Part shown: piece after piece, positions 32,390-39,924 of the stretch
Position numbering within the stretch: the stretch's first letter is position 1
Layout: each line of letters starts with the position of its first letter
Assembly: GCF_042466115.1 (NCBI RefSeq)
Contig: NZ_JAXHBQ010000002.1
Location: 16,881 to 80,880, forward strand
Origin: SW4 sp042466115
GTDB taxonomy: Bacteria; Pseudomonadota; Alphaproteobacteria; Rhodobacterales; Rhodobacteraceae
Direction of reading: 5' to 3'
DNA: 64,000 nucleotides
Position numbers and translations under genes: made by a program
The notes under the pieces: model-generated
Seen by the model: the letters and a program-made list of their open reading frames with translations, nothing else
What the model was told of the DNA's origin: nothing
Databases searched by the model: none

Positions 32390-34309
32390 TTAGACTGACA
32401 CGGCTCTTTCGGATGATGACGAACCAGCCATTTCCTTTTCTAATTCTTCCAGCTCACTGAGGGCACCTTCCACTTGCGAAGCCTCTTTTGCGTTAAGCTC
32501 ACCAATGGAAAGCTTACCCTGTTCGGTAAAATCCATCTCAAACTGCCGCTGAACCTCAGCAAGGGCAGATGCGCGCGCACCTTGACCATTACTCGTTGGT
32601 TTTGTTGGGGTCGCCGCTCGGCTGAGCGCTCCGGCGTCTTCGCGAGCCGGTTCTTTCGAAACTGGCGGAAACGGCATCTCCCCCTCCTGCGCGGCGTGAA
32701 TCCCCTTGAAGAACGGATCCTCAAAATACACCACGCGCTTCGCGCGAACTGGCATTCGCGCATCAACCACCACCACAATTTCGTCAAGCGGCAGCCGCCG
32801 CGCCTCGTCCTCTGGCAAGAGCGAGGTCTCTTCCGTCCGCTCAGATTGGCTACGCCCCTCAAAGGGGTTTTTTCCAACCGCGCGAGATCGCGTGACCACT
32901 GTTTTCGTTGTCTTGCCAACCGCTTTGCTGAGTTCTTCAACCGTCTTTTCGTCAGACGGCGTCAGATAGAGCTTTATGCCAGCATTGCCCTGTAACGCGC
33001 GCCGCGTGTTCTCACCGTAAAGTTCATCGATGGCAGGAATGGTCTGTGTGACGATTGCCAGATGGCCGCGATAGTGGCGCAGCACCTCGATGCTTTCGGC
33101 CACGATCGGCATTTTGCCAAGCCGGTTGAACTCATCCAGCATGATCATCACCGGCCAGGGCTCGTCCGGACCCGGATCCTTGTCCTGCAGCGCCGAAAGC
33201 AAATCGGAGAAGAACAGCCGGATCAGCGGTGCCAGAGGCTTCACCATAAGAGGTTGCACGACGAGATAGACGCTGAAGGGCTTCTTGCGGATTGTCCGGA
33301 AGTCGAAATCTGACACGGCGGTGGCCGCATCGATGGCCGGGTTCTGCCATTGATCAAGGCCCGAGGTCATCAGGAGTGAGATATATGAGGTGAGCGTATC
33401 ATTGTTGGTCGAAGCAAGCCGCGTGAAGATCAGCTTGGCGGCAGCGTTCTCGATCTCGTGCGAGCGCGCCAAGTATTCCTTCTGCTTGTTCCCGCCCGAT
33501 GCGGAGATGCGGTAGACTTCTCCCAAAGTTGGCTTCTTGCGCTGAAACGCCAGCATTCCCGCCGCCACGAAGAGATCGATCCCGCCTTTGAGAAGGCCTT
33601 GCGCCCGATCGTTGTCGTTCTGCAGGAAGAGGGTCGCGAGGAGTTGCAGCTCCATTTGCTGGCGCGCGGGGTCTTCAAGCTCATAGATGCGCAGAAGTGG
33701 ATTGTAGCGGTGTGTTCGTTTGGTCTCCCAGTCCGTCGGTGCGAAGCGGAAGACTTCGTCGCCCTGCGCGGCCCGGTGCCGTGCTGTGGCCTCATAGCAC
33801 TCGCCCTTTACGTCCAGCACAACAGCGGACCCCTGCCAGGTCAGCAGGTTCGGAATGACAAACCCTGTCGTCTTACCCCGCCCCGTTGGGGCGACAATCA
33901 GAGCGTGGGGGAAGGTCTGTGAACAGATAAAGGGCGCACGGCTGCTTGGTTTACCGAGCTTGCCGATAATGAAGCCGGCGCCCGGCTTGCCAAAGAACCC
34001 GTTTCGCTTCATCTCCCGGCGTGTCTGCCAATGGGTGTAGCCAAAGCGTGTAAGGGCTGAGCCAGACATCGCAAGGCTCATCATCAGACCTGCCACCCCT
34101 GCCCCGCCCACGATGAAGTTGATCAGGCGAAAATCGTCTGGCCGAGCGGCACGGATCGCGCGGTAATTCTCCGCGATGTAGAAGAAATCAATCTCCGACT
34201 GGAACCCCAGATCTTTGAAAGTCAGAACTGCGGAGGCCAGAGCATACCCCATTGCCATGGCCACGAGCGTGACCAGGATGACGCCGATCGCCAGACGCGC
34301 CTTACCCAT
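32390..34309 (-). CDS. virD4: VirD4/TraG family type IV coupling protein
   Basis: A 639-residue ATPase. Two N-terminal membrane segments (about 5-27 and 55-80) anchor it; the cytoplasmic nucleotide-binding domain shows Walker A LIVAPTGRGKTTGF (about 130-143) and Walker B VMIMLDEFNRLGKMP. The C-terminal 80 residues are acidic and low complexity. It recruits the relaxase-DNA complex to the channel. The start at MGKAR is chosen because it gives the membrane anchor and overlaps the relaxase stop by 8 bp; a longer frame lies wholly in the relaxase gene. It is on the opposite strand to the virB genes, forming an operon with the relaxase and MobC-like genes. Confidence 0.93.
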   Translation of the reverse strand: MGKARLAIGVILVTLVAMAMGYALASAVLTFKDLGFQSEIDFFYIAENYRAIRAARPDDFRLINFIVGGAGVAGLMMSLAMSGSALTRFGYTHWQTRREMKRNGFFGKPGAGFIIGKLGKPSSRAPFICSQTFPHALIVAPTGRGKTTGFVIPNLLTWQGSAVVLDVKGECYEATARHRAAQGDEVFRFAPTDWETKRTHRYNPLLRIYELEDPARQQMELQLLATLFLQNDNDRAQGLLKGGIDLFVAAGMLAFQRKKPTLGEVYRISASGGNKQKEYLARSHEIENAAAKLIFTRLASTNNDTLTSYISLLMTSGLDQWQNPAIDAATAVSDFDFRTIRKKPFSVYLVVQPLMVKPLAPLIRLFFSDLLSALQDKDPGPDEPWPVMIMLDEFNRLGKMPIVAESIEVLRHYRGHLAIVTQTIPAIDELYGENTRRALQGNAGIKLYLTPSDEKTVEELSKAVGKTTKTVVTRSRAVGKNPFEGRSQSERTEETSLLPEDEARRLPLDEIVVVVDARMPVRAKRVVYFEDPFFKGIHAAQEGEMPFPPVSKEPAREDAGALSRAATPTKPTSNGQGARASALAEVQRQFEMDFTEQGKLSIGELNAKEASQVEGALSELEELEKEMAGSSSSERAVSV

Positions 34310-36191
34310 GGGTTGGACCCCGCTCTGTCTCGGAATCGATGGTGTCGGCGCGATGCAACTCGTATTCCCGATCTGCGATTTCTTCGACGACGGCGCGTGT
34401 GGCCTCAGAATTGGCCGTCGCTGCGTCGGACTGCAGATAGGACTTGGCGACATAGAGGCGATCCAACCGGTCTTCGATCTGGTTTTTCAGAACATCTGCA
34501 TCCCCTGCCCGCAAGCGATCAAGCTGCACGTCATCCAAGTCGCGTTCGACCGCATCGCGATAGCTTTGACGGTCCTCTGCGTCAGCAAACGGCGACGACA
34601 GATTGCCCTCGCGCTCGTGTTCGATGACGCGCTGCAGCTCTTCATCCACCGTCGCCTGTCGCTCGACCGGCGCTTGTACTGTGACCTCTGCGCCCAGATC
34701 CTCACGAAGATCGGCGCGGTCGTCCACAGTCTCTTCAATCACTCCGTCATCGCGCAGAACCTGGCTGCGCTCCAACGCGATCCCGAGCTGAACATGGGTC
34801 CGGTTCAGTGTTTCACGCGCGGTTTCCAGGTCGTCGCGTCGCTCAAGATTGAGGTCTTCGGTTTCAGCCACGCGCTGCAGGTCATCTGCGATCCATTGGC
34901 GTTCCAGCGCTGCGTTCTGCGCCCCAGTTTCCATCCGCGCAATAACCACGCCTGTTCGAATACCAGTCCCGCGCAGGGCCGTGTCTATCTGGGCGCGCAC
35001 CTCTGGCTCCTGCAGCCGATCCAGTTGTTCGCGATCGATGTTGGCCTCGGAGTAGACCCCGCCGTCGGAAGGGGCCTCCGAGAGCGTGTGAGACCGCAAG
35101 CCAAGAGGCTGCATATGCGCGAGCCGTGCCTGGATCTCGTTCAGGCTCTTCTCCAGGCGCGGTCGCTCGGTCTCTGGTTTCTCGGCGATCATGCCCTGAA
35201 CCCGTTCCACCTGTTCGGCGTAGCGTACCTTCAGATCGTCAAATGAGTGCTCCTCGGCCATGTAGACGTCTCCTTCCAAATTCAGCCGCCCGCCTTTCGC
35301 CAGCAACTTTCCGGCCCGCAGCAAAGCCTCCGCAATGTCTTCGTGGTTGTCTTTGGAGACCTCAGCCGCGAGGGAATGATAAATGATGCGGGTGTTCGCG
35401 ATCTCCTCAATGGCACGCTCCAGGTCCGCCCCGACGCGCGGGCGCGGCTCTGCTGTGCGTCCCTCAGCTTTCGCTGCATAGACCTCGCGAGTCCTAGGCG
35501 GGTAGTGCACAACGCCGCGGTCTATCCGACGCGTTGCTTCCAATCGGACGCCGTATTTCTCGGCTTCCTCAACCATCGCCAAGCGGAAGTCATCGTAGTT
35601 GAACCGGTGATCTCGCGCCAAATAGAAGAACTCACCCTCCTGCGAGCGGCGGTTCAAGACGATATGGGCGTGCGGATGATCGCGGTCTTCGTGCACCGCG
35701 ATGATGTAGTCGAAGTGACCCTCGTCATTCTGGAAAAACCGCTCTGCCACGTCCGAGGCGATATCGCGCACATCCTCGCCGCGCGTGCCAATCGGGAAAG
35801 ACATCAGCAGATGCGTGGTCTGGCCAAGCTTGGGTTTGAAGCCCGCACTCCACCGTTTTGAGAACCGCTCGGTAAGGTCCTTGATCTCGCCGCTCTCAAG
35901 CTTGGATTTCCCATCCAGAAACCCACTGCTATCGACGATATGCGTGGACTTGGTGGTGAGGTAATCCAGCTGATTGGAAAGCTGTCCTTTCGTATGAGTG
36001 CCCCCACTCCGGATCGCCTTGAACACCGCCGCCCGGTGACCCGCCGCGGCCCGCACAAGCTGCTTCTGCCTGGAGGCATGCAGGCCCTGCATCGAGCCTC
36101 GGATGCGGCTCCAGCCATCCCGAAACACCTCGCCTGTGACAGCATCAACCGCAACGGCGGCCCGTGTCGCATCATTCAGCCGCATGGGCAA
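34302..36191 (-). CDS. MOB relaxase (VirD2/MobA-like)
   Basis: A 629-residue relaxase. The N-terminal catalytic domain (about 45-260) contains the metal-binding histidine motif HEDRDHPHAHIVLNR (HxDxxxPHxH, about 166-180). An upstream Tyr in QLDYLTTK (about 76) is a candidate nucleophile. The C-terminal half is charged and helical with coiled-coil character. The enzyme nicks oriT and pilots the single strand through the channel. Its start lies inside the 3' end of the MobC-like gene and its end overlaps virD4. Confidence 0.88.
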   Translation of the reverse strand: MPMRLNDATRAAVAVDAVTGEVFRDGWSRIRGSMQGLHASRQKQLVRAAAGHRAAVFKAIRSGGTHTKGQLSNQLDYLTTKSTHIVDSSGFLDGKSKLESGEIKDLTERFSKRWSAGFKPKLGQTTHLLMSFPIGTRGEDVRDIASDVAERFFQNDEGHFDYIIAVHEDRDHPHAHIVLNRRSQEGEFFYLARDHRFNYDDFRLAMVEEAEKYGVRLEATRRIDRGVVHYPPRTREVYAAKAEGRTAEPRPRVGADLERAIEEIANTRIIYHSLAAEVSKDNHEDIAEALLRAGKLLAKGGRLNLEGDVYMAEEHSFDDLKVRYAEQVERVQGMIAEKPETERPRLEKSLNEIQARLAHMQPLGLRSHTLSEAPSDGGVYSEANIDREQLDRLQEPEVRAQIDTALRGTGIRTGVVIARMETGAQNAALERQWIADDLQRVAETEDLNLERRDDLETARETLNRTHVQLGIALERSQVLRDDGVIEETVDDRADLREDLGAEVTVQAPVERQATVDEELQRVIEHEREGNLSSPFADAEDRQSYRDAVERDLDDVQLDRLRAGDADVLKNQIEDRLDRLYVAKSYLQSDAATANSEATRAVVEEIADREYELHRADTIDSETERGPTHG

Positions 36192-36753
36192 ACTCCCTCA
36201 GCGCGGCTGTCGCGGTCAGTTGCATCGCGTCTCGGCGGCAACGCACAAGCAGGTCGATCTCATCGGCGCTATCCAGAATGAACCGCGCCAGACCGCGCAT
36301 CTGCGCGAGGCGCAGTTCGGAGAACTCGGGACCAGCCCCCTGCCCGCCTCGATTGGCTTTCTGCATCTGCTTGGCGATCTGAGCGACCCCGTTGCCCACC
36401 TCGTTGAGAGACGCCCTGTACCGCGCCATCGCAGCAGCAAGTTGCGCGTCCGGCACGAACACCCCGCCAGCGACCTGTATGAGCCGCCGTAGCCCCTCAG
36501 CGCGTGTCTCAATGCCAGCGGCACCCAAGACAGCGTCCAGGGCTGCAAGTTCTTCTGGGGTGACTTTGAGGCTGACTGCGGCCGTCGGCACATGGGCATC
36601 AGCCTTGCGCTCAGCGTCACACTTCAACGTGTATTGCACCGCCCGCGGTGTTACCCCGAACCGCTTCGCAAGCTCGGACGTTGACACACCTTCCGCAGCT
36701 TCGCGAACGATCTCCAGACGCGCCAGATCAGTCAGTCGTTTGGCACCAGACAT
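36172..36753 (-). CDS. MobC-like relaxosome accessory / HTH protein
   Basis: A 193-residue protein. The N terminus (about 8-45) is a resolvase-type helix-turn-helix (LARLEIVREAAEGVSTSELAKRFGVTPRAVQYTLK). The central part (about 60-135) resembles MobC-type relaxosome proteins (KVTPEELAALDAVLGAAGIETRAEGLRRLIQ...NEVGNGVAQIAKQMQKANR). Such proteins bind next to oriT and help the relaxase open the DNA. It precedes the relaxase with a 20 bp overlap, and the likely oriT lies just upstream. Confidence 0.8.
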   Translation of the reverse strand: MSGAKRLTDLARLEIVREAAEGVSTSELAKRFGVTPRAVQYTLKCDAERKADAHVPTAAVSLKVTPEELAALDAVLGAAGIETRAEGLRRLIQVAGGVFVPDAQLAAAMARYRASLNEVGNGVAQIAKQMQKANRGGQGAGPEFSELRLAQMRGLARFILDSADEIDLLVRCRRDAMQLTATAALREFAHAAE

Positions 36754-36800
36754 GCGAAGAAAGACCCCCTATTTCCTGCCACCTTCATACAAGGTTGCAC

Positions 36801-36847
36801 TCACCATACGAAACTATACATATCTGTCAATAGTATACTTACGGTGA
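36801..36847. other. Candidate oriT / relaxosome binding region
   Basis: About 50 bp upstream of the MobC-like gene an AT-rich stretch carries an imperfect inverted repeat with outer arms TCACC / GGTGA and inner arms ACTATAC / GTATACT, in a region otherwise without genes (36754-37154). Location upstream of a mobC-relaxase operon is the usual place for oriT. The nick site cannot be assigned by eye. The rest of this gap, about 36850-37154, shows no gene or other clear signal. Confidence 0.4.
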
Positions 36848-37154
36848 ATTGGAGCTCAGGCAGCCTTGTATTCCGTTTCACGCCGAGCACCGTGGGTGCG
36901 AGGCCGCAGCCTAAAGGGCTGAATTGATCACCCTTCGCGCCAGACGTGGTTCACTCCGAAGGAAAAAAGAGATCGGTCGCGACAGTTGACGGGTCCAAGG
37001 TCTGTGAACACTCGAATTGAATGATGTGAAGCGATCCAGTGGAGGTATGTCTGACTGTGCAATCTGTTGGCTCAGAGAGCAAAGAACGGCGCGTTCCAAA
37101 CGAAAGAAAGCACAACCGCCATCGCTGGCGATTGTACCATACTACGGCCGTTGT

Positions 37155-37382
37155 TCAGGCTGCTTGACCTTCATGATCGGTCAAAACCATGTCCCCAGTC
37201 ACGCCAACGAACAGCGGCGTGATTTGATACTCACCACCCTTCTTGAGCGGTGGGGTCACAGCGACAATTGCAACGGCAGGCTCACCATTCAGAAAGCAAG
37301 AGAAGAGCGCGAAATTGTCATGCTCTCCCGATGTCAGCGCCTCAAAGGCGCTGATGTCTTCGGGACAAATATGGGTGCTCAT
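37155..37382 (-). CDS. Small conserved hypothetical protein
   Basis: A 75-residue protein with a hydrophobic middle (FALFSCFLNGEPAVAIVAVTP) and ending TGDMVLTDHEGQAA. No signal peptide. It reads like the small proteins of unknown function commonly found beside DUF2958 genes on alphaproteobacterial plasmids, but I cannot name the family. Its start overlaps the stop of the DUF2958 gene by four bases, so they are coupled. Confidence 0.65.
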   Translation of the reverse strand: MSTHICPEDISAFEALTSGEHDNFALFSCFLNGEPAVAIVAVTPPLKKGGEYQITPLFVGVTGDMVLTDHEGQAA

Positions 37383-37738
37383 GCGATGATCCCTCCGGCT
37401 TGACGTGCGCGCTCAGCATAGGTGCCAAGGGACGCATTGGCTTTGAAGTGAAGGTCACGCTCGATTGGCAAGCCGAGGCGTCCACGATGCGCTGCAAGAA
37501 CACTAAGCCTGACGGAGCCCAGTTCGGGATATCCGGCCCGAGATCGCAGAAGTCCGAATGCAATGTCAGGGTCATCAGGTTCGATCTCGGATAAGAGCCA
37601 GGTCGCTCCGCCGTCAGGGGTGAACAGCTTGACGACTGGTGTATGATCGATCGTGTCTTCGCCGGCCTCCATGCGCGCCTGATTAGCGCGTCCATTGGAG
37701 GCAAGTTGGTCGAGGATGGTTTGGGGTAGCATGTCCAT
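37379..37738 (-). CDS. DUF2958 domain protein
   Basis: A 119-residue protein. The DUF2958 pattern is seen throughout: LPQTILDQLASNGRANQ, PVVKLFTPDGGATWLLSEI, DPDIAFGLLRS and the C-terminal LGLPIERDLHFKANASLGTYAERARQAGGI. The role of the family is unknown; it is widespread on conjugative plasmids. The start is placed at MDML, preceded by GAAAGGA eight bases upstream; the frame continues 25 residues upstream without a signal. It lies in a three-gene minus-strand operon. Confidence 0.8.
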   Translation of the reverse strand: MDMLPQTILDQLASNGRANQARMEAGEDTIDHTPVVKLFTPDGGATWLLSEIEPDDPDIAFGLLRSRAGYPELGSVRLSVLAAHRGRLGLPIERDLHFKANASLGTYAERARQAGGIIA

Positions 37739-37809
37739 GAGAACGTCCTTTCGAGTGTAGATTGATGCTGGAACTGGGAGGGCGGTTCGCCCTCCCTTGA
37801 CGGGAACGG

Positions 37810-38010
37810 TCACTCGGTGACCGGTTCGTCGTCGGTCTCAGCTTTGGGCTCGAAGAGGACGAGCTCGCCGTTGATCGGATTGGCGAAGAGCTGGATCGTC
37901 ATGAAGGATTTGGCACCTTCGTTTTGCGGGAAGGCGACGCCAACTTTGTGAAAGCGCGTCTTGCCGTCTTTGCCGGTGTCCGGGGTGGTGACTGTGTAAT
38001 ATTTGGTCAT
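37810..38010 (-). CDS. Small conserved plasmid protein
   Basis: A 66-residue soluble protein rich in beta-prone residues (KYYTVTTPDTG, TRFHKVGVAFPQ, SFMTIQLFANPINGELVLFEP) and ending in an acidic tail. No family name is recognised. A GAAAGGAACTCGAC region before the ATG gives a ribosome site of good spacing. It is 71 bp upstream of the DUF2958 gene on the same strand; the three small genes form one unit. Confidence 0.7.
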   Translation of the reverse strand: MTKYYTVTTPDTGKDGKTRFHKVGVAFPQNEGAKSFMTIQLFANPINGELVLFEPKAETDDEPVTE

Positions 38011-38069
38011 GTCGAGTTCCTTTCGTTTTCGATGCAAACGAAGACCCGTGACCGACCGGACCGGCTGTC

Positions 38070-38130
38070 AGGCAGAACTTTGTCCCGCGCGGAATGGGCG
38101 CGTGAGCGGACAGGGGAAAGTTCTGCTTGA
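38070..38130. repeat. Long inverted repeat upstream of the small-gene operon
   Basis: Thirteen-base arms (CAGGCAGAACTTT at 38070-38082 and AAAGTTCTGCTTG at 38118-38130) match at 12 of 13 positions, with a 35-base GC-rich loop that can pair further. The element is 60 bp upstream of the first small gene. It is stable enough to form a hairpin in single-stranded DNA or to be a protein-binding site. Confidence 0.55.
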
Positions 38131-38343
38131 AGGGAGCTAGCATCGCGCGCGACCGGCAGACGGATCAGGTCACGGAGATTGCATCAGGTAGAAAACGGGA
38201 GGGAAACGGCATGGCCAGTTGGAGCTTCTGAACCGCCCAGACGGCCAAGAGAGGCAGGATCGATTTGCTAATATCGCTGCCGAGTTCCAACACGGTGTAA
38301 AATCGGCAATGACATCGAGTGGTGCATCCCGATATCTGGCGCG

Positions 38344-38628
38344 ATGATCAAACTGCGTGTCATGGCTGACGACGATCCAGTCTTCGAGTACTCCCGCCTC
38401 TTGAGAGAGAATGAATTCGCTTACGGCTTGGCAAGTTCAATTGGTGGTACAAGACCAACCCTGACCAAATTCTTTAACACCAACTTTGCTCAATGGATGA
38501 AGCTTCATTCGCCTTGGCTGGCTGCCGAAGCCAATTCAGTCAATGGTGGCTCGGATCTTATCGATTGGGTATCTGATCGATTGGGTAATTGCGGACATTT
38601 ACTCTCGATGCAGCGAACGTCTGCTTAG
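38344..38628 (+). CDS. Doubtful short ORF or gene remnant
   Basis: A 94-residue frame in an otherwise gene-poor stretch (38011-38883). The first 60 residues (DDDPVFEYSRLLRENEFAYG, KFFNTNFAQWMKL) look protein-like, but no ribosome site, family or partner is seen and the end runs through a 16-base tandem repeat. It may be the decayed end of a lost gene. The remainder of this gap holds only the inverted repeat at 38070-38130 and the promoter at 38824-38854. Confidence 0.25.
   Translation: MIKLRVMADDDPVFEYSRLLRENEFAYGLASSIGGTRPTLTKFFNTNFAQWMKLHSPWLAAEANSVNGGSDLIDWVSDRLGNCGHLLSMQRTSA
38560..38587. repeat. Short direct repeat with 16 bp period
   Basis: ATCGATTGGGTA is repeated after a four-base spacer (TCTG). 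It lies in the gene-poor stretch before the copper island, possibly replication slippage in non-coding DNA. Confidence 0.6.
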
Positions 38629-38823
38629 AACCCAACTTTGATCTTGATCAGAGCGCGGCGTATCACTGCTCCCTCTGTTATCGCTCGAAACTCGAGGTAT
38701 CGGGGACGTTCTCAGAGTCCAGATTCGAGAGAAATGTTTGCGATGCGGAGATAGCGAAACCGGTGGCATGACGGAGTAGTCCCGCAAGCTAACGGCTACT
38801 GACGCGTGGCTGCGCAGACTCAC

Positions 38824-38854
38824 TTGACCTTCCACCTGCCGGAACCCCTACGTC
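38824..38854 (+). promoter_or_regulatory. CueR-type (MerR family) promoter of the CopZ-like gene
   Basis: TTGACC (-35, 38824-38829) and TACGTC (-10, 38849-38854) are separated by 19 bp. The -35/spacer contains CCTTCC...GGAACC, close to the CCTTCC-N7-GGAAGG dyad of CueR operators. It is 30 bp upstream of a copper-chaperone gene. No CueR-type gene is in the window. Confidence 0.65.
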
Positions 38855-38883
38855 TATGGTGACACAAACCAGAGGTGCGATTC

Positions 38884-39084
38884 ATGGAATTCAAAGTCCC
38901 CGAAATGAGCTGCGGTCACTGCACCAGCGCCATCGAAAAAGCGGTCAAAGGATCGGACGAAACGGCGACGCTGGCGTGCGACCTTGAGGCGCGACGCGTA
39001 TCTGTTCAAAGCAGACTATCGGTCGAAACTGTGGCCAGCCTGATCAAGGGCGCGGGCTACAACAACGAGATAGTTGCGGCCTGA
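38884..39084 (+). CDS. CopZ-like copper chaperone (heavy-metal-associated domain)
   Basis: A 66-residue cytoplasmic protein consisting of a single HMA domain: MEFKVPEMSCGHCTSAIEKA (MxCxxC-type Cu(I) site, cysteines about 10 and 13) and the usual beta-alpha-beta pattern ending IKGAGYNNEIV. It carries Cu(I) to P-type ATPases such as CopA. AGAGG precedes the ATG by eight bases; a GTG three codons upstream is less likely. A CueR-type promoter lies directly upstream. It converges on the DsbA-family gene. Confidence 0.9.
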   Translation: MEFKVPEMSCGHCTSAIEKAVKGSDETATLACDLEARRVSVQSRLSVETVASLIKGAGYNNEIVAA

Positions 39085-39136
39085 TCGGGCTGCTGGCCGC
39101 AACCGACCGATTGGCGACGGCGGCTAGCAACTGGCG

Positions 39137-39865
39137 TTACTGGCCTTCGTCGCGGGTCTGTTGAACGACCTCCAGCAGCAACGCTTCCTCTACGAAGCCT
39201 GGCAGCAATTCGTCGCCGATGACAAAGGATGGCGTTCCGTTAAACCCGAGCGCTTGTGACAACCGCGTAGATTCCGCCAAATGTGCATCGATTTCGGCGC
39301 TTTGCATGTCGGCCAATAGCCGATCGATATCGAGGCCAACCTGATTGGCGATGCGCATAACGGACGCTTCTTCGGCACGACCGTCCATACCCATCAGTGC
39401 CCAATGAAATTCTTCATATTTGCCCTGATTGCGCGACGCTAGAGCCGCCCTTGCTGCAAACACCGAACCATCGCCAAGAATGGGCCATTCCCGATAGACC
39501 AACCGCACGTTCGGATCTGCGTCCAATAGCCCCTGAACTTCGGACATTGCCTGCCTGCAATAGGGGCAGTTGTAGTCAAAAAACTCGATCACCGTCACAT
39601 CGCCGTCGGGGTTTCCAAGGACGGGCGCGTTGGGGTCTTGTTCCAGCAGCAGACGCTGGTTTGTAAGGGTTTCGGCTTGCAGTTCCGCTTGGGCCTCGGC
39701 GTCGCGCCTTTGCAGGATTTCGACCGCTTCCATGACGATTTGCGGGTTCTCGCGGATCGCTTCAAGGACAAGCTCTTTGACGCGATCCTCGTCCAGCGTG
39801 TCAGCCAGCGCGCCAAAGGGCATGGCCGCCAGGACCACCGCGAGAATGGTATTTCTAGTCTTCAT
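39137..39865 (-). CDS. DsbA-family periplasmic thiol oxidoreductase (ScsC-like)
   Basis: A 242-residue protein with a signal peptide (cleavage near GALA, residue 20). A helical N-terminal extension (about 22-75, VKELVLEAIRENPQIVMEAVEILQRRD) is typical of ScsC-type oligomerising DsbA relatives. The thioredoxin domain follows with the active site FDYNCPYCRQ (CPYC) and the cis-Pro FNGTPSFVIG. ScsC proteins protect against copper by handling thiols of periplasmic proteins. It is the last gene of the minus-strand copper operon, 59 bp after the multicopper oxidase gene. Confidence 0.88.
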   Translation of the reverse strand: MKTRNTILAVVLAAMPFGALADTLDEDRVKELVLEAIRENPQIVMEAVEILQRRDAEAQAELQAETLTNQRLLLEQDPNAPVLGNPDGDVTVIEFFDYNCPYCRQAMSEVQGLLDADPNVRLVYREWPILGDGSVFAARAALASRNQGKYEEFHWALMGMDGRAEEASVMRIANQVGLDIDRLLADMQSAEIDAHLAESTRLSQALGFNGTPSFVIGDELLPGFVEEALLLEVVQQTRDEGQ

Positions 39866-39924
39866 GATCTCGTTCCTTGTTACTGTTCGGTGCCTGTCTT
39901 GGCGACCTGAAGTCGGTGTGTGCG

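Noticed and set aside
34215..35246. Long open frame (343 codons) on the plus strand across the relaxase gene
   Set aside because: It is antisense to the well-supported relaxase, contains no known motif and its length follows from the GC-rich third positions of the true gene.
35247..35861. Plus-strand frame inside the relaxase gene
   Set aside because: Covers the histidine motif region of the relaxase on the other strand; shadow.
36892..37120. Short frames between the oriT candidate and the small hypothetical gene
   Set aside because: No ribosome site, short length and no protein-like pattern.
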